DNA of 64,000 nt from Vicia villosa. Lineage: Eukaryota > Streptophyta > Magnoliopsida > Fabales > Fabaceae. A model generated the notes under the pieces. The model had not been told where the DNA came from. It worked only from the letters and a program-made list of their open reading frames with translations, and did not search any database. Both the position numbers and the translations under genes were made by a program. The stretch covers positions 123,322,920 to 123,386,919 of the forward strand of contig NC_081185.1 in assembly GCF_029867415.1 (NCBI RefSeq), written 5' to 3'. Below, piece after piece: positions 13,330-26,280 of this stretch. Each line of letters starts with the position of its first letter. Position 1 is the stretch's first letter.

Positions 13330-13563
13330 ATCCAAAACTGTGTGTCATGACATCTCATCTCTAGAGATTTCTGGTGTTTGTTTTGTGTATGAGACTGGGT
13401 CTTTCCGTAGCTGCATTTTTCTCTGATGTTTTCTGTTTGCAGTTTATACAAAGTTTACATGTATTTCGTGTAGCTTGTGTTTTATTATTTTGTGGTTTTA
13501 TTCCTTATCTCCAGGTTTATTGTGGAAAGGTTGTTTTAGCCAAAATTTGCCAAAGGGGGAGAT
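13330..13563 (+). mobile_element. SIRE/Maximus-like element, 3' internal end with polypurine tract
   Basis: The words GTCATGACATCT and TTTTAGCCAAAATTTGCC parallel those before the 3' LTR at 47154 of the related element. The stretch ends with the polypurine tract CAAAGGGGGAGAT (13551-13563) immediately before the LTR. Only this 3' tail and the LTR remain; what lies to its left is an unrelated copia relic. Confidence 0.6.
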
Positions 13564-14572
13564 TGTTTGGTCTGTGATTTTATGATTGACAACAATTTTG
13601 GCAAAACATGTTTCATTTGGAAAAACATGTATCACAACCAGATGCTGTGACATCTTAAACAACTGATATAGCAGAAGCTACTGTTACTTTCTTGACAGAT
13701 TTGATTTATTTTTGTGATATTTTCTACGGATATATCTCACTTATTTGCGCAGGTCAAGAAGATTTTATTTGGAACAATTGATTTGATCTCATACTATGCA
13801 TAAGTTTCTAACATTCAATGTTGAAACAATTTAGGAAACTTGATATTTTTGTTCCATAAATTAAGGAGATTTTTCTGCATAATTGATGCAGCCCTTAGCT
13901 CATGGATCAACAATAAATTGGGTGAAGATTCCAAAGCTTGTGAACAACTGAGGAGTATATAAAGAAAAACCTAATCCTAATGCAATTCAGCTTTTACAAT
14001 TTTCAAAAAAAAAAAAGTTTAGAATCTTAGATTTTGAGAGTCTCTTTAATGTGCTTTATTTTTTGGTGTGTCACTCATGTATCATGTTGATACATAGAGT
14101 TTACCTGATTGTTCATTGTCAATCACTCGTGAGCTTTTAATTTAAGCAAAGAGTGTATTGTGTTTAATTGGAAGTGTGTTCTTCTGTTTTGATTTGTTGT
14201 TATTATCACCGAGGTGATTGTGGAAGTGAGAGGGGGTTCTCATATTTAGGAGGTTCCTATGTAGAAGTTGCATAAGGGTAGTGATTAGGCAATGAATTGT
14301 AAATCAGGGTTGTTTAGCTTTGAACTAATAATATCCTATTATATTTTCTTCCTGGCTTGGATGCCCCCATAATAGGTGAGTTGCACCAAACTGGATTAAC
14401 AATTGATTGTCTTTTACCTTCTACAATTTACTCATGCATAATTCATAACTGTTGTAAATTTCTTTGTCAGCAGATGATGTCTTAATATCTGTCTTGACGT
14501 TGTGTTTTTTGTGTTGAGACATCAGTCTTGACATCTATTTTAAAGTGCCAAAATTTCACTTGCGAAATTACA
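13564..14572 (+). mobile_element. 3' LTR of a SIRE/Maximus-like copia element
   Basis: The LTR runs TGTTTGGTCTGTG … GCGAAATTACA, 1,009 bp, TG…CA. It aligns by eye over most of its 3' two-thirds with the LTR at 47154-48100 (shared words CACTCGTGAGCTTTTAA-like, TTGGATGCCCCC, CAGATGATGTCTTAA, CATCAGTCTTGA). The SIRE/Maximus assignment rests on LTR size, polypurine tract and the RNase H of the sister copy. Confidence 0.7.
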
Positions 14573-14621
14573 CCTCTAATTCCACTAACTTGAATGTTGG
14601 AATATTAATCTGGCATAGGAA

Positions 14622-15143
<522 letters not shown>

Positions 15144-15633
15144 TAATCATGCATGTACACTCCCCCTCCATCACACCGGAGACTCGTAATATTCTAATTG
15201 AACTGAAAAAGCTTCTTCCTTTCTTTATCATTGATTTCATGTTCCACTCATATTAGTTTAATTATATTTGATATGTTGAGTAATGGTTGTTGTATTATGT
15301 TTATTACTTATCATTATACCTCAAGGGTTTAATGGATATGTACTAATAATGTAAAATAGTTTTACACTTTCATTCAATAAAATACAAGCAATCTGTCATG
15401 TCATTGACAAAATTTTAAAATAAAAAAATAAAATAATTAGATACATAATTATGATTGATTAACCAAATACATAAAATTATTTTACACCAATATGTTATGT
15501 CAAACTCAAACTCAAACTCAAACTTCCTCAAACTTTGAACTTTATGCGGGACAATCCATTTATGTTATTACTGAATTTTCAATTTGTAGGTTTTAATTAT
15601 TCAATTTAAATGGAAAATGAGAAGAAAGTAATC
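15144..15633. other. Intergenic, AT-rich; upstream of the CYSTM gene
   Basis: No gene was seen. It contains a short AT-rich stretch with TTTTACACT near 15360 and TTTTACACC near 15480, possibly a decayed MITE, and a CTCAAA triplet-like run at about 15503-15535. It probably holds the upstream control region of the plus-strand gene that follows. Confidence 0.4.
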
Positions 15634-15644
15634 TTTTTATAAAT
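15634..15644 (+). promoter_or_regulatory. Candidate TATA box for the CYSTM gene
   Basis: TTTTTATAAAT lies about 185 bp upstream of the chosen start codon. It would place transcription start near 15670 and give a leader of about 150 nt that is rich in C and T. This is a position and motif argument only. Confidence 0.4.
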
Positions 15645-15820
15645 GGGAAGTTATGACAAAATCGACTACGAGTAACAAAAATAACGTCCCTCCAACTCAT
15701 ATACGTTTTCATTTTCTCATTATACCAATCTGCCAGACAGAAAGGGAAGAGGAGAAACAACTCGCAGTTCTTCCTTCCCTGAACCCCTTCTTCCCATTCC
15801 CAATTACACCCAAAAAAAAA

Positions 15821-18610
15821 ATGAGTAACAATTACCAGAGAGCCCCTCAAGACCCTCCTTATCCTCCACCAGGATACGGATCTCTTTACCCACCGCCGCA
15901 GGGTTACCCGGTAACACAACTACCGCCGGGTTACCCATCAGCACCACCGCCACCTGGTTACGAAGGCTATTCTCCACCTCCGCCACCTGGTTACGAAGGC
16001 TACCCTCCGCCGCCGCCGCCACCTGGTTATGGAACAACGTACCCGCCGCATCATCCTCAATACCAAACCTATCAAGGCTATTTCAATAATGGATATCCTC
16101 CTCCGAATTATAATTTTCACCATGTTCAGCATCATTGCCACGAAGATAATAATAATAACTCCTGTTTCTCTGGTTTCTTCCAAGGCTGGTATGTTTTTTA
16201 TCTTTCAATTGTAGCATGTGTTAGGGTTTGTTTGTTTAATTGTTATGTAATGTTTGATAGATTAATTTACATTTAGTAGAAATTGAAAATATGATGAGGC
16301 ATTTGTTAGGTGGAAGAATTTTGATCAAATTGATTCTTGGGATATATCGGTTCTAGTTTATGCCTTTGGCTACCGAAATTGAGTTGACTTGCTTACGCAT
16401 TTGTTTGTGTAAACTCGAGATCAGATGGATTAGTATTGACTTGCATTGTATAGAATCGCGAGTTTGAGGGTGATTTAATGAATCCAATAAAACAAAATGG
16501 TTATTAATATTATCCACCAAACATGCCTATAATGTTATAGATGAATGATGAGGCCTCTTAGTATACAAAATGTTAACCTTGGTTGTAGTATTCGACCTCG
16601 CATATGTATCTAATATCCTAGCATGAAGCTATTTGCAAAGAGGGGGATGAATGGTGCTGTATTGAGTGATTTGAGTATTAACCGTGTAGCTCTTAGGTAG
16701 CATAAAAGAAGTCACAGATTGGAGAATAGGGACGAACTATGATGATCTGAAAACTAGCTAGGTTGAACTGAATCTAGCTCCAAGGGAAACCATGAAGGAA
16801 ACAAAAAGCTAGAGCTGATAAGAAAATACAAGGAATTATATAATGCTTGTTGGCCATGGCCAAGGAAAAGAGTAAAGAAAAATCAAGTGAGGTAATTTCA
16901 CAGTTATTGAAAGCTTTAGAGCTAACACAATTTTGTGAAACCCTAAGTAATGATAAGAAAGTGAACTTCAAGTTTGGAGAAATTGCACCTTTTTATGAGG
17001 TTTAAGAATTTTAAATTGGGTAAGATGGTTCAAACACCATTGTTGGCGATAATGTTAATGATAATCAACCCTTGATACATTTGAAGTAAAAGGTAGCATG
17101 TAACTAGTAAAAGGTAGCAACAGTGTAGTTAATAATGTGCTTTATAGCGGAGAAGCAGCCCCTTGTCACAAGAGGATAGACAGTAGCATAGCAGTATGGT
17201 GTAGAATCTGTAGCAGCCACTATTTTGGCTATTCTGGCGAGATAGTGTCGTGCATAAGAATGAAATTGTAATTTTCAAAAGAACCATAAGTTTTAGATGT
17301 CAGGGCTTCTCTTATCTCATCCTCACTCACTTCTGTTGTCATTTTTCACTTTCTCATCGGTCAGTTACTGCTAGTTTCTGAGTTTCCATGTACATAGATT
17401 AAACATAAATTGCATTTAAATAAAAATTTAAAAAAATAAATTGTAATAGCAGGCTGACCGATGTCCTACAATGGCATTTTGGGATGACTGCTATCTAGAT
17501 TTGATAACATTTTGTAGCAAGGCAACTAAGTTTTAACGCTTACAAGAACAGAAAAGGAAATTATTTTTGTTTTTTGGTTTAGGGAAAGTGATGAAGAATG
17601 AAACAAAGATACCAGGAATTGGTGGTTTTTGGCCAGCACAGTTTTCTGTAAATCAGTTTGCCAAAACTGTGCTTTGTATTAGATTTTGAGAAGTTGAAGA
17701 GATAAGACAACCCAAAAACAAAAACAAAGCCATAAGACTGTAACGATACCCAGAACCAAGAGGCCCAAAAAATGGACGGAGAAGATTTTAGGGAAGATCG
17801 GCAACTGGTTAATGATCAACACCGATGTGAGTGAGTAGCTGATCGTCAACAGTCGTGTAGGAATCATCTATCAATATCTAATGTAGTAGGATTCCCCATA
17901 GCTTGTATTTCTGTTTCCCCTGACAAAAAATGTTGGCATCATTTTATGTTGGGGATGGAGATTATCTTAGCAAAATTAGCGAAACAGAGACAACTTTGTA
18001 GACCAGTTTAGGTAGTTTCCATTTATGTTAACATCGATCATGGCTGGATCTGATTGTATAGGAAACAAAGCAACTTGTAGCCTTGTTGAAACTTGGGTGA
18101 CATAAAAATAGAAGTTTCATTGGCTAGATCAATGTCAGCTGTTCTGTACTACTTTAGATGCTCTGGAAAACTACAACAAAATTTGATAACATATAAGTAA
18201 AGCATAAGAATGTATATGAGTTATTTGTTCAAATTTGTTATTCTTATCCCAAGATTTCATTCGGTAACTTTGATTAACAATCGGTTTAACAAACTATCTA
18301 TCAAAGTGTAGGGAGAAATATTTTGTGTCACTCTACAAACTTTTCTTAATGTACATAAATATTCAGTTTTTTTCTCTGACATAAAATTAAACAAGAATAT
18401 TCTGTGGAATTGTTTCATTTCAGTTTGAGACGTCAACATTTAATTAAGTAAAATAAAGAAGTCACATGAAATATTTTTAGTTTCAGTTTATATGATTTCT
18501 CCTTTTTAAGACCATGAGTTTAATTTGAGAGTATGGTTTCATTGTGTGTTTACATGTGCAGCTTTGCCGCGCTCTGTTGCTGTTGTGTTCTAGAGGAGTG
18601 TTGTTTTTGA
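15821..18610 (+). CDS. Proline-rich CYSTM-domain membrane protein (WIH-like)
   Basis: Two exons, 15821-16188 and 18562-18610, join within a Cys codon (TG|C) across a GT-AG intron of 2,373 bp and give 138 residues. The N-terminal half is made of PPPPGYEGY-type repeats (residues about 10-75), followed by a Gln/Tyr/His-rich stretch. The C-terminal exon encodes the short hydrophobic, cysteine-packed tail FAALCCCCVLEECCF, the signature of the CYSTM family. Known CYSTM proteins are small tail-anchored plasma-membrane proteins linked to stress tolerance and, for the WINDHOSE proteins, to germ-line development. The start is the ATG after an A-run (AAAAATGAG); the frame is open further upstream but only the downstream part resembles the family. 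Without exon 2 the protein would lack its defining domain, so a single-exon reading to 16276 is wrong. It converges with AFB2. Confidence 0.85.
16189..18561 (+). other. Long intron of the CYSTM gene
   Basis: The donor is CTG|GTATGT and the acceptor is TGTGCAG|CTTT. No other gene was found inside. Bases about 17090-17240 (AGTAAAAGGTAGCA repeated, TATAGCGGAGAAGCAGCC) look like a decayed repeat insertion of unknown family. Confidence 0.7.
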
Positions 18611-20583
18611 TGATCACAATGAAAGTTGTGTCTTCGGTTTGGTGCACTTGGCTGGTTGGTTATATAGCTCTCTGGATAAATGTTGCTCAAATGTTATGTC
18701 TTGCTTGATTTGTGCGGGATCTGGGTCTGTGTTAGTCGGTCATTCTTGTAACTCATGGTTTTCACCCATGCCTTTTTTGGGTTGTTTATAGTTTTTGTGA
18801 ATCTCTGTGTATGCTTATTATGTATTGGAAATAGTAAACAGCAGTTGCTGTGTGGAATTACAACCTAAATTATTAATACACCTTGATATATTCTGTAAAC
18901 ACCACTTTTTTTCTACCCTCTGGATTTTTTCTCTCCCTTCAATTATCTCTGCTATCTACCAAAACTTGTGAAATTGATATTGAAAAATCTAGATAATTAG
19001 GATGACTTGTCAATTTTTGTCTCATGAAACCATGCCTTCATTGCACCAAATTGGGCGGTTTTTGGCTCTTTTAAGAAGGCAACTGTTATTGTGAACCTAG
19101 GAACGTTCTATGATTGATTTCAAAATTTTAAAGGAGTTCTAGATGAAAACTACTGCCGCTATGCACAATCAAGAATAGGACTAAAAAACATATAAAAGTG
19201 CATAAGAATAGAAGATGAACCTGAAGACGAGTGGTCACTAATTCCATAAGAAATATAACATCAAGTATTAAAAACTAGGAACTTATCCACCCCAGTGAAG
19301 TATAGAAAGTAGTGTACTTCAAATTATTATCCAAAATCTAGTTAAAAATGTGTGCAGCCTTCTTATTTACAAGCACAATCAAAATTTAAGATCGGGAGAA
19401 TAGCAAGATTATCGGGATCTTCAATAAAATCGGAGAATAGTAAGATTGTAAAATATAAAGTTGCAACTATGATTGAAATATCCTATCCAATTTATTTTGT
19501 AAGAATGTGAGGGTAGAAAGATTGTAAACCATATGATCGAATCAAAGATCTTGTACTAAAAACCATAAAACCACGTTACTAAAAAGAAATTAATTCAGTT
19601 AATCCTTTAGTAGATTAAAATCAGCCCCAATATAAAGATATAAAAATATAAGTTCAACAATGTTGAATTTTTAAATACAAACCTAATGTGACAAATCAAG
19701 ACAAATTGATCATTGTTACTTCACAAACATAACAATATAAATAAGACAAATTGAAAAGAAAGAGAAAAAATAATTTACATTTTGAAAATTTGGCAAAATC
19801 TAAATAATTAGTTGTGTAATAGTGAGAAGAAGAAAGTCACGGGAACATATCATTGTGCAGAGAGAATCATTTTCCACATTAAAGAGAAAATAACCATGTT
19901 GTATAGCCATTTTCTTTTAAAATCAAAAAACAAAACTGCTCTTTTTTATTTGTGAAACTGCTTTTAAAATCAAAAAACAAAACTACTCTTGTTTATTTCT
20001 ATAAATGCTGCAGTTTTTTATGCATTTACTATTAAGCAAAATGTGTGTAACTGATCAAGTAGTTATAGATATATATTTATAGATAAACTAAAACTTAGAT
20101 TTCTATTCTCTAAACTATAAATATAAAAACTTCTTTTTAAGAGACAAGTTGTCACGGTTGCCAAACCATAATTGTTGAGTCTCTTCATCTTATATCAGCA
20201 TCCTCCTTATTTATTTCTTTTTGCTTGTGATTGTGATGGAAAAAAAGCATGGATTAGCAAGGTGTCACTGAGTCAGTGCCTCAGCTGTGACTGCAAAGTG
20301 AGCCAGCTTGTGTCATCAGATATACAAAGCACAACAAACAAGATGAAGAGAAGAAAGAATAGCATTGCATCATCATAAAGTGGAACTAGATAAAAACAAA
20401 CCTCAACAACATATTAATGAAGTGACATCTAATATTTATGTATAAATAAACTAACAAAGTGCAAGGATACAACAAACCAGTACATATCCGGAGAGACTAA
20501 AATTGCATTAATCAGTCAGTAGAGCCTAAAACAAATTACAAACAGCTTAATACTAGAAAAATTAAACTGAACCTAAAATGCAC
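18611..20583. other. Convergent intergenic region (3' flanks of CYSTM and AFB2)
   Basis: About 2 kb of AT-rich DNA holds the 3' ends of both genes. Possible CYSTM poly(A)-type words lie near 18830-18880. An imperfect repeat of AAATCAAAAAACAAAACT occurs at about 19920 and 19965. No coding region was recognised; a 68-codon frame at 20172-20378 has no recognisable content. Confidence 0.5.
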
Positions 20584-22919
20584 CTACAGAGTCCATACAT
20601 ATTCTGGTGCATCTTCCCTTTTCCCAGCCACGGAACGATACAAATACATCTTCTCCACCCGTTGTCCATCTTCCACATAACAATCTGCTTGTTCACTTTC
20701 GTTGAAGATCTCCACGTTCAAACTCGGCATCTTCTTAGCCAATGTCTTGCATGCTCCTACAGTCACCTCGCACGACGACATCCAAAGGGATCGCATTGTT
20801 TCATACTTCCCTATGTCTGTTAGAAGCGCTGTGTCGCCGAAAGGGCAGTCTCTTATCTCAAGCTTGCGAAGCTTTTTGCATCCGTTTAATACATAGAGCA
20901 TTCCCTTGTCACTCTCGCCAGCAAATGCAATAGATAACATTTCAAGCTGCTCCGCGTACATTCCTATGTAAAGAAAGACCTGGTCAGTCAACTGGCCGGA
21001 GAGTGATAGCCGCCTCAGTCGTTTGCATGACTGAACGATTGCCCCAAAACCTTCATCCAGTGGCTGCATTGTGTCGGAGTCAGCCTTTGTTGCATCGAGG
21101 ATGCATAACCTGAAACGGATAAAATTTGGACAGTTCTTGGCCACTGTTATGAGAGCGGCATTTGTCATCTGGTGGCAGAAGTAGAGTAACGAGTGAAGCT
21201 TAGGGCATCCCTTTGATATCGCTACAAGTCCTACTTCGGTAACAGCTGCTTGATTTCCAAATGGCGCGGATGGAAAAACCCTCAATTCTTGCAACTCTTT
21301 ACATGTAGTAGCTACAGCAACTAGTCCTTTGTCTCCAATGCAATCCATTATCTGCAACATTGGTTATTTTTCCGTCAGCAATATCCTTAAAAGTATTTAT
21401 TGCACAAAGAGTAATAATTGAATTGAGACGATAAATTGCTAAGAGTAATATAAAATTATTCGTTTTGAAATCTGGTATAAGTTTACCCATAAGCGCTGTA
21501 GTTTCACGCAGTGGCGAATGAGTTTAATCAGCTCAGTGCCCTGAATGCTTGCTGCATAGCTCAAGTTCAAGGAAGTTAAGTTCCGGCAAATTGGATACAC
21601 GGCAGCAAGGCTAAAATGAGCCACTTCCAAAAACCCGGACAAACTCGTTATTGACCTGCACTTAAGAATGGTATTCTTAAGCTTTATGTAGGCCTCTGAA
21701 TTGAGATCATGAACAAATGATCCAATACCCAAATCTGCTAGTTGAGGCGCTCGCATCAGTATCCTTTGAAGTGCATCAGCAGGCACAGAACGGTTTAACC
21801 TTAGACTCTTGAGGTTAGGCGATCTTGCCACAAGTCTCTCAAGTGCTCCCACATTAATCTCTCCTTTAAGGCAAGCAAAATTAAGAGCAACGAGCGATGT
21901 ACAGTTTTCCGGAAAACAACTTAGCCACTGTCCTTTGTGATCATCAACTTCATTCTCTTGCAGATCTAGCTCCCTAAGAGACCTACATTTCAACAAAAAC
22001 ACAACTCATATCAAGTCAAGAACATGTTCTAAACGCGCTGCCGGAAACACAATCAGAAAAACATATTTCTCAACACAATTTTCTCTGACCCCACACATAT
22101 ATCACATACAAAACACAAACAAGATAATCCAGAGGAATACAGGTTAAGTTCAAAGTCATTCAACCAATTTGTTGAACTATATGTACTCTTATTCTCGATT
22201 TGTAGTCACATACAACACAGGCTATAATAAATAAACTACAAATTGAAATTTTGATAGTACAGATGATAAAGACAACATTAACCAGGACTTAACTGCAATA
22301 TAGTTTCATCCGTACAGCTAAAAAAATAAAAACATCAAATCAAAATTGTACAAAACAAAATCCAAAAACCATTAGAAACCAAAAACATATTCCCCAACAA
22401 TATCACAACAGTTACATAATTTTAAAACACAAACAAGTCAACAACACAAGATTCACCCTTTCCTCACCTGCAATTTGCAGCAACAGCAGCAAGTCCATCA
22501 GTGGTGAACCCTTCACAGCTAACAAGCACCAAAGACTTGAAATTCATGAAAGAACGCGAAAGTAGCTCCAGGCTCTCATCTGACACAACCATCCTCTTCA
22601 ACCTAAGCTCCTCCAACCCAACTCTACTCTTAGCAAGTGCTTCAATCCATGGATAAACAAAACCACCCCAACCATGAGGAACCAAACTGAAGTCAGCAAA
22701 ATGAGGTTTTCCCTTTAAAGTTAAAGACTTGAGTTCAGGAAACCTCTCCACCAACCTCTCAGGACTAATAGAGTAACAGTTTCCTATGAACACCCTTTTC
22801 CTTGTAAACCCTTCTATTCTATACCAACTTTTGCATACCAAAGACAAACTGTTTCTGTCACTATGTGACACCACATAGTCAAACACATGTTCTATAACCT
22901 CGTCTGGAAAATAATTCAT
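20584..22919 (-). CDS. AFB2: F-box auxin co-receptor, AFB2 type (TIR1/AFB family)
   Basis: Three exons on the minus strand, 22919-22468, 21982-21487 and 21351-20584, have GT-AG introns and clean phases and give 571 residues (the family is about 570-595). The product is the substrate-receptor subunit of a nuclear SCF ubiquitin ligase that binds auxin together with Aux/IAA repressors. The F-box is at residues 1-45 ([13 protein letters not shown]…LVCKSW), followed by leucine-rich repeats to the end. Residues matching the TIR1 auxin/inositol-phosphate pocket are present: His73 in KGKPHFADF, Arg397 in FRLCI, and Ser432-Leu433 in RRLSLSG. The usual SGLLTD here reads SGQLTD. The start is MNYFPDEV, as in AFB2/AFB3; an in-frame ATG five codons upstream (22934) is less likely. 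The two-intron structure matches the family. A miR393 site lies in exon 3. AFB3 is the alternative name; sequence similarity favours AFB2. Confidence 0.95.
20781..20802 (-). promoter_or_regulatory. miR393 target site in AFB2 exon 3
   Basis: The plus strand here, TCCAAAGGGATCGCATTG followed by TTTC, equals the first 18 bases of the known plant miR393, with two mismatches in its last four bases. The minus-strand mRNA is therefore almost fully complementary to miR393. The site covers codons for ETMRSLW, exactly where TIR1, AFB2 and AFB3 are known to be cleaved. It shows that the gene is under post-transcriptional control by this microRNA. Confidence 0.92.
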
Positions 22920-23800
22920 ATCTCTTCCTCTCACTCAAGAGATCCAAATTCTACAACTTTCATGAAAAACTTTCATACTCTCTAAACAAGGGAACAAAAC
23001 ATGTTGTAACAAACCAAGATCTAAAACACTAAGATACCCTTTTGAAACCAGAGTGGAAAAAACAGATCTTTACTGAAACTAGAGTTAGACAACAACGAGA
23101 TCTTCAAATCTAGGACATGGTGAGAGAGATCTAGAAGAAAAAAAAGGCAAAAAAGAACTAAAAGGACAAAAGGGTACTTAAAAAAATTGAAAAATTAACA
23201 TTTTTGAGTTTGGATCTGCATCATAGAGGAAAAAGAACACAAATTTAATCAGGTCAATACAGTTACAAAAGGGAAAATTTTTGACTAATTATGATGTTAC
23301 AAACCAAAGGGCTGAGAGGAAAACCTTCAAAGAAGATTGAAGTTGGATAGATCTAACAAAATCTAAGGTTTAACGGAAAAGTAGTTACATTATAGAGCAC
23401 AAAACGACTTCATGTTCTTTGAGTCACATGTATGAAAAAAACCAGAGAGAGAGAGAGAAAAGGGGAAAATGGAGAAAGGTGGATTTATTGAAGCATGGTA
23501 ATGGTTATAGGTGGAAAGTGTTATGGATGAATCGAACGGTGGTGGTTGATTAAAGGGATGGGAGATAGAGAGAATCTTGACCGTTGAGTGGGAGAACATG
23601 CATGTGTCGTTGTCACTGGTTTCGAAGTGAGCCACACCTCTGACAAAAGCATTGCACTCTGTTACAAAAAGAGTGTTTTCAGGAGAGAGACTAGGAAATA
23701 AAACATTAACGACAAATAGAAAACGATTGTTGGTTTGGATCACAATTTTTTTTATCTTGTTTTATATTTTTATTTTCTTTGGATATAAATTGCCTTTTCA
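22920..23800 (-). promoter_or_regulatory. AFB2 5' leader and proximal promoter (approximate)
   Basis: Read on the minus strand, this region has CT-rich tracts typical of plant leaders (a CTCTCTCTCTCTC run at about 23443-23460) and TATA-like words near 23758-23790 (AAATATAAAAC, TTTATATCC). If those are the promoter, the leader is about 800 nt and may contain an intron, whose borders were not fixed. A 117-codon frame at 23390-23743 has no recognisable content. Confidence 0.4.
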
Positions 23801-24040
23801 ATCATTGTAGATAAATTTGTATTTCATTTATATAGGTAGTTTGATGATAAAAATGTTTAGTTGTTGTGATGTGGTGAATGTGTAAACATTTTTACATTGG
23901 TATTCTCAATAACTTTTTTATAAATTACACATCATATTGTAATAGAAAAATAAAAAAAGGCATATAAATTTTAGGTATATTATGAATTTATTAAGAGTTC
24001 TATAGAGATATAGGATAATATTTTTTTAAAATTTTTTAAA
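23801..24040. other. AT-rich spacer between AFB2 and LINE relic
   Basis: Nothing was recognised; it may include distal AFB2 promoter. Confidence 0.4.
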
Positions 24041-25363
24041 AACTTTTCTAAATGTGGGAGTGTGATGGTTAGGAAAATGTATTGGATAAATTAAAAAAAA
24101 TTGTCTCAAGTGAAAAAATGGGGTCAAAATCTGAAGGCAAGTAAGAGAGTTCAAAGTAATCTTTGTTAAAAAAGTGGTGAAGGATATTACTTAATAAAAT
24201 AATTAGGATTTAAAGTTCTATATGGAAATATGAAAGGGTAGATGGTAGAATTTCGAATAGGGAGGAAGGTATTATGGTGGTGGAATGACTTGTTTAAGAC
24301 CAAAGAAATTGATTGTTCTAAATCGTAGTAGTTGGTTTTAAGATAATGTCAAAAAAATGGTTGTATACATTATTTGGGAGGATGTGTGGCTTTGATGATG
24401 TCTTTGTAACATATTTAGCATATTTGTTCAGTTATTGGATAATATTTTAGTTGTCGAGAAAAACAAGTTATATTGTCTCTTAATTGTGGATGATAAAGGT
24501 GGCGACGACGTCTCTTTGTGTAGGTATAAGAGAAAAAACATAGTGATATGTTTTGGTGACTAATTGTGTATTTAACGTTAATGATGTTTTAGACCTTACT
24601 AAGGTGTCTAATCGATAGTGTTTTCTGCTTAAAGTGGAATTTGAGAAGGCTTACGAACTATGTAAGTTGATCCTTCTTGGATTATATATTATGGAGGTTT
24701 GGTTTTGATAATCAGTAGATGGATTGGATCTATGTTTATGTCTTTTTGGATGACCTCTCGATCTTGGTGAATGAGTGTTCGATTGAGAAGATTAACATTC
24801 ATAAAGGTATGAAGCAATGAGAACCTTTAACCCTATTTATTTTTATGTTGGTAGTGGATGGTTTTAGTGCTTCTTGATCTCAGTTAGTGTGTTTGAGGGA
24901 TTCAAGGTGGGCACAAACGAGTTAAAGGTGTCTCATCTTTAATATGTTGATGACATGATGCTTGTATGGGGTGTTGTCGATTGAGAACCTTTTGATTCTC
25001 AAAAGCTTCGAGCTAGCTTCAGGACTGAAGGTAAGTTTTGCCAAGAGTTATCTGTTTATTATGAATGTGGGAAGCGCTTTCTTGGATCTGGCAAAGGTTA
25101 TTTTACACTGTAAGGTAGGTTCCCTTTCTTTCAAGTATTTAGGGCTTACAGTGAGTCTGAACCCTAAAAAAGGAAGGGACTTAGGGCCCTTTTGTTAAGT
25201 TGGTATCTAAGAGACTGGCTTTGTGGATGAATAGATTTGTCAGTTTATGAGGTATGGTGGTTATGTTGAATTCGGTGTTGAACCTTATCTCAGTGTTCTT
25301 TTTGTATTTTATGAAAATGTTGTCTCAGTTTGGAAGAAGTGGATTAGTTTACAAAGGCATTAT
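24041..25363 (+). pseudogene. L1-type LINE relic, left part (reverse transcriptase)
   Basis: With many frameshifts the plus strand reads as a plant L1 reverse transcriptase: LKWNLRRLTNY (KxDFEKAYD-like), SFLDYI, KGMKQ-EPLT (GLKQGDPLAP-like), the catalytic box YVDDMM near 24945, and an intact stretch at 24962-25198 (ELASGLKVSFAKSYLFIMN, KYLGL). It is continued at 29059-29690 after a solo LTR insertion. Confidence 0.8.
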
Positions 25364-26280
25364 TGAAGGTTGAGAAAAACGCAAGAAAGGGGCTTTGAAT
25401 TGGGTTTTCTAAAAACTTTAATTCTTTTTCAAAAGGGTTTTAAAAAATTAGAGAGATAGTTCAAATGGAGAAGGAAAAGAACATTTTTGGTTATCCAGGT
25501 TCACTTTAGAAAAGGCTAATCCTATTCACCCGCCAAGGTGATTTTGCCTTAGAAAATGACTTAATCCACAAATCTTGAAAGATTACAAACAACCCCTAAG
25601 AGTCTAGAAAGACACCTTAGCCCTCTCAAGTATTCTAACTTACAACCTAGTCACTTGAGGAATACAAATCTCAACAGATTTACAAATGAAATGTTTACAA
25701 GATATTGCTTCTAAAAAGCATATTAAAACATAAACAGTTTAGCTCAAATGTTCACATAATTGATGAGCAACAACTCTCGTGTTCTTACAAGTTCTTAGAA
25801 ACTAGATTTCTCACAATTGAGTGTTTAGTGCAGTTTCTCTAAGATATTTCTTTCTCTCCTTTTCTCTTTTTCTTATTTTGAAGTTTATTTGCTGAGTTTG
25901 ATTATTTTCTTGAGTTGTTTTTCAGGTTGGAAGCTTCTTCAAATGAGGGTGTCTCAAATATATAATTCCATGAAAAGATGACCGTTCAGAGAGAGGACAA
26001 GATGAAGCTTTCCTGAAAGTAACGGCTCCAAAAAGTCTTGGGAACACTGAGTACACAAACGGAGGAATCGTACAATACATCCAACAAAAGTGGAAAAGGT
26101 GATGTACTATTGTACCATGTTGCTTCTTTTGCAAGTTTCTGATTATCCTTCAGTTGTGATGTACTTTTTATTTGAAATAGAGAGTGCAACGAGGAGATCA
26201 AGTAACAGACATTCTAAGAGAGAGAATCCTTTAGATACAGAAAGAGGTCTTCAGAATCATGAGCAGTAGTCTATCTGAAT

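Noticed and set aside
15355..15500. Possible MITE upstream of the CYSTM gene
   Set aside because: Only short, weakly inverted TTTTACAC words; no convincing arms or target duplication.
15653..15820. Upstream extension of the CYSTM reading frame
   Set aside because: It reads as CT-rich leader, has no family resemblance, and the A-run/ATG at 15821 precedes the recognisable MSNNYQ start.
22920..22934. Alternative AFB2 start five codons upstream
   Set aside because: The MNYFPDEV start is the conserved N-terminus of AFB2/AFB3; the upstream ATG adds MRGRD only.
23390..23743. 117-codon minus frame upstream of AFB2
   Set aside because: It lies in the probable leader/promoter, has low-complexity composition and no recognisable motif.
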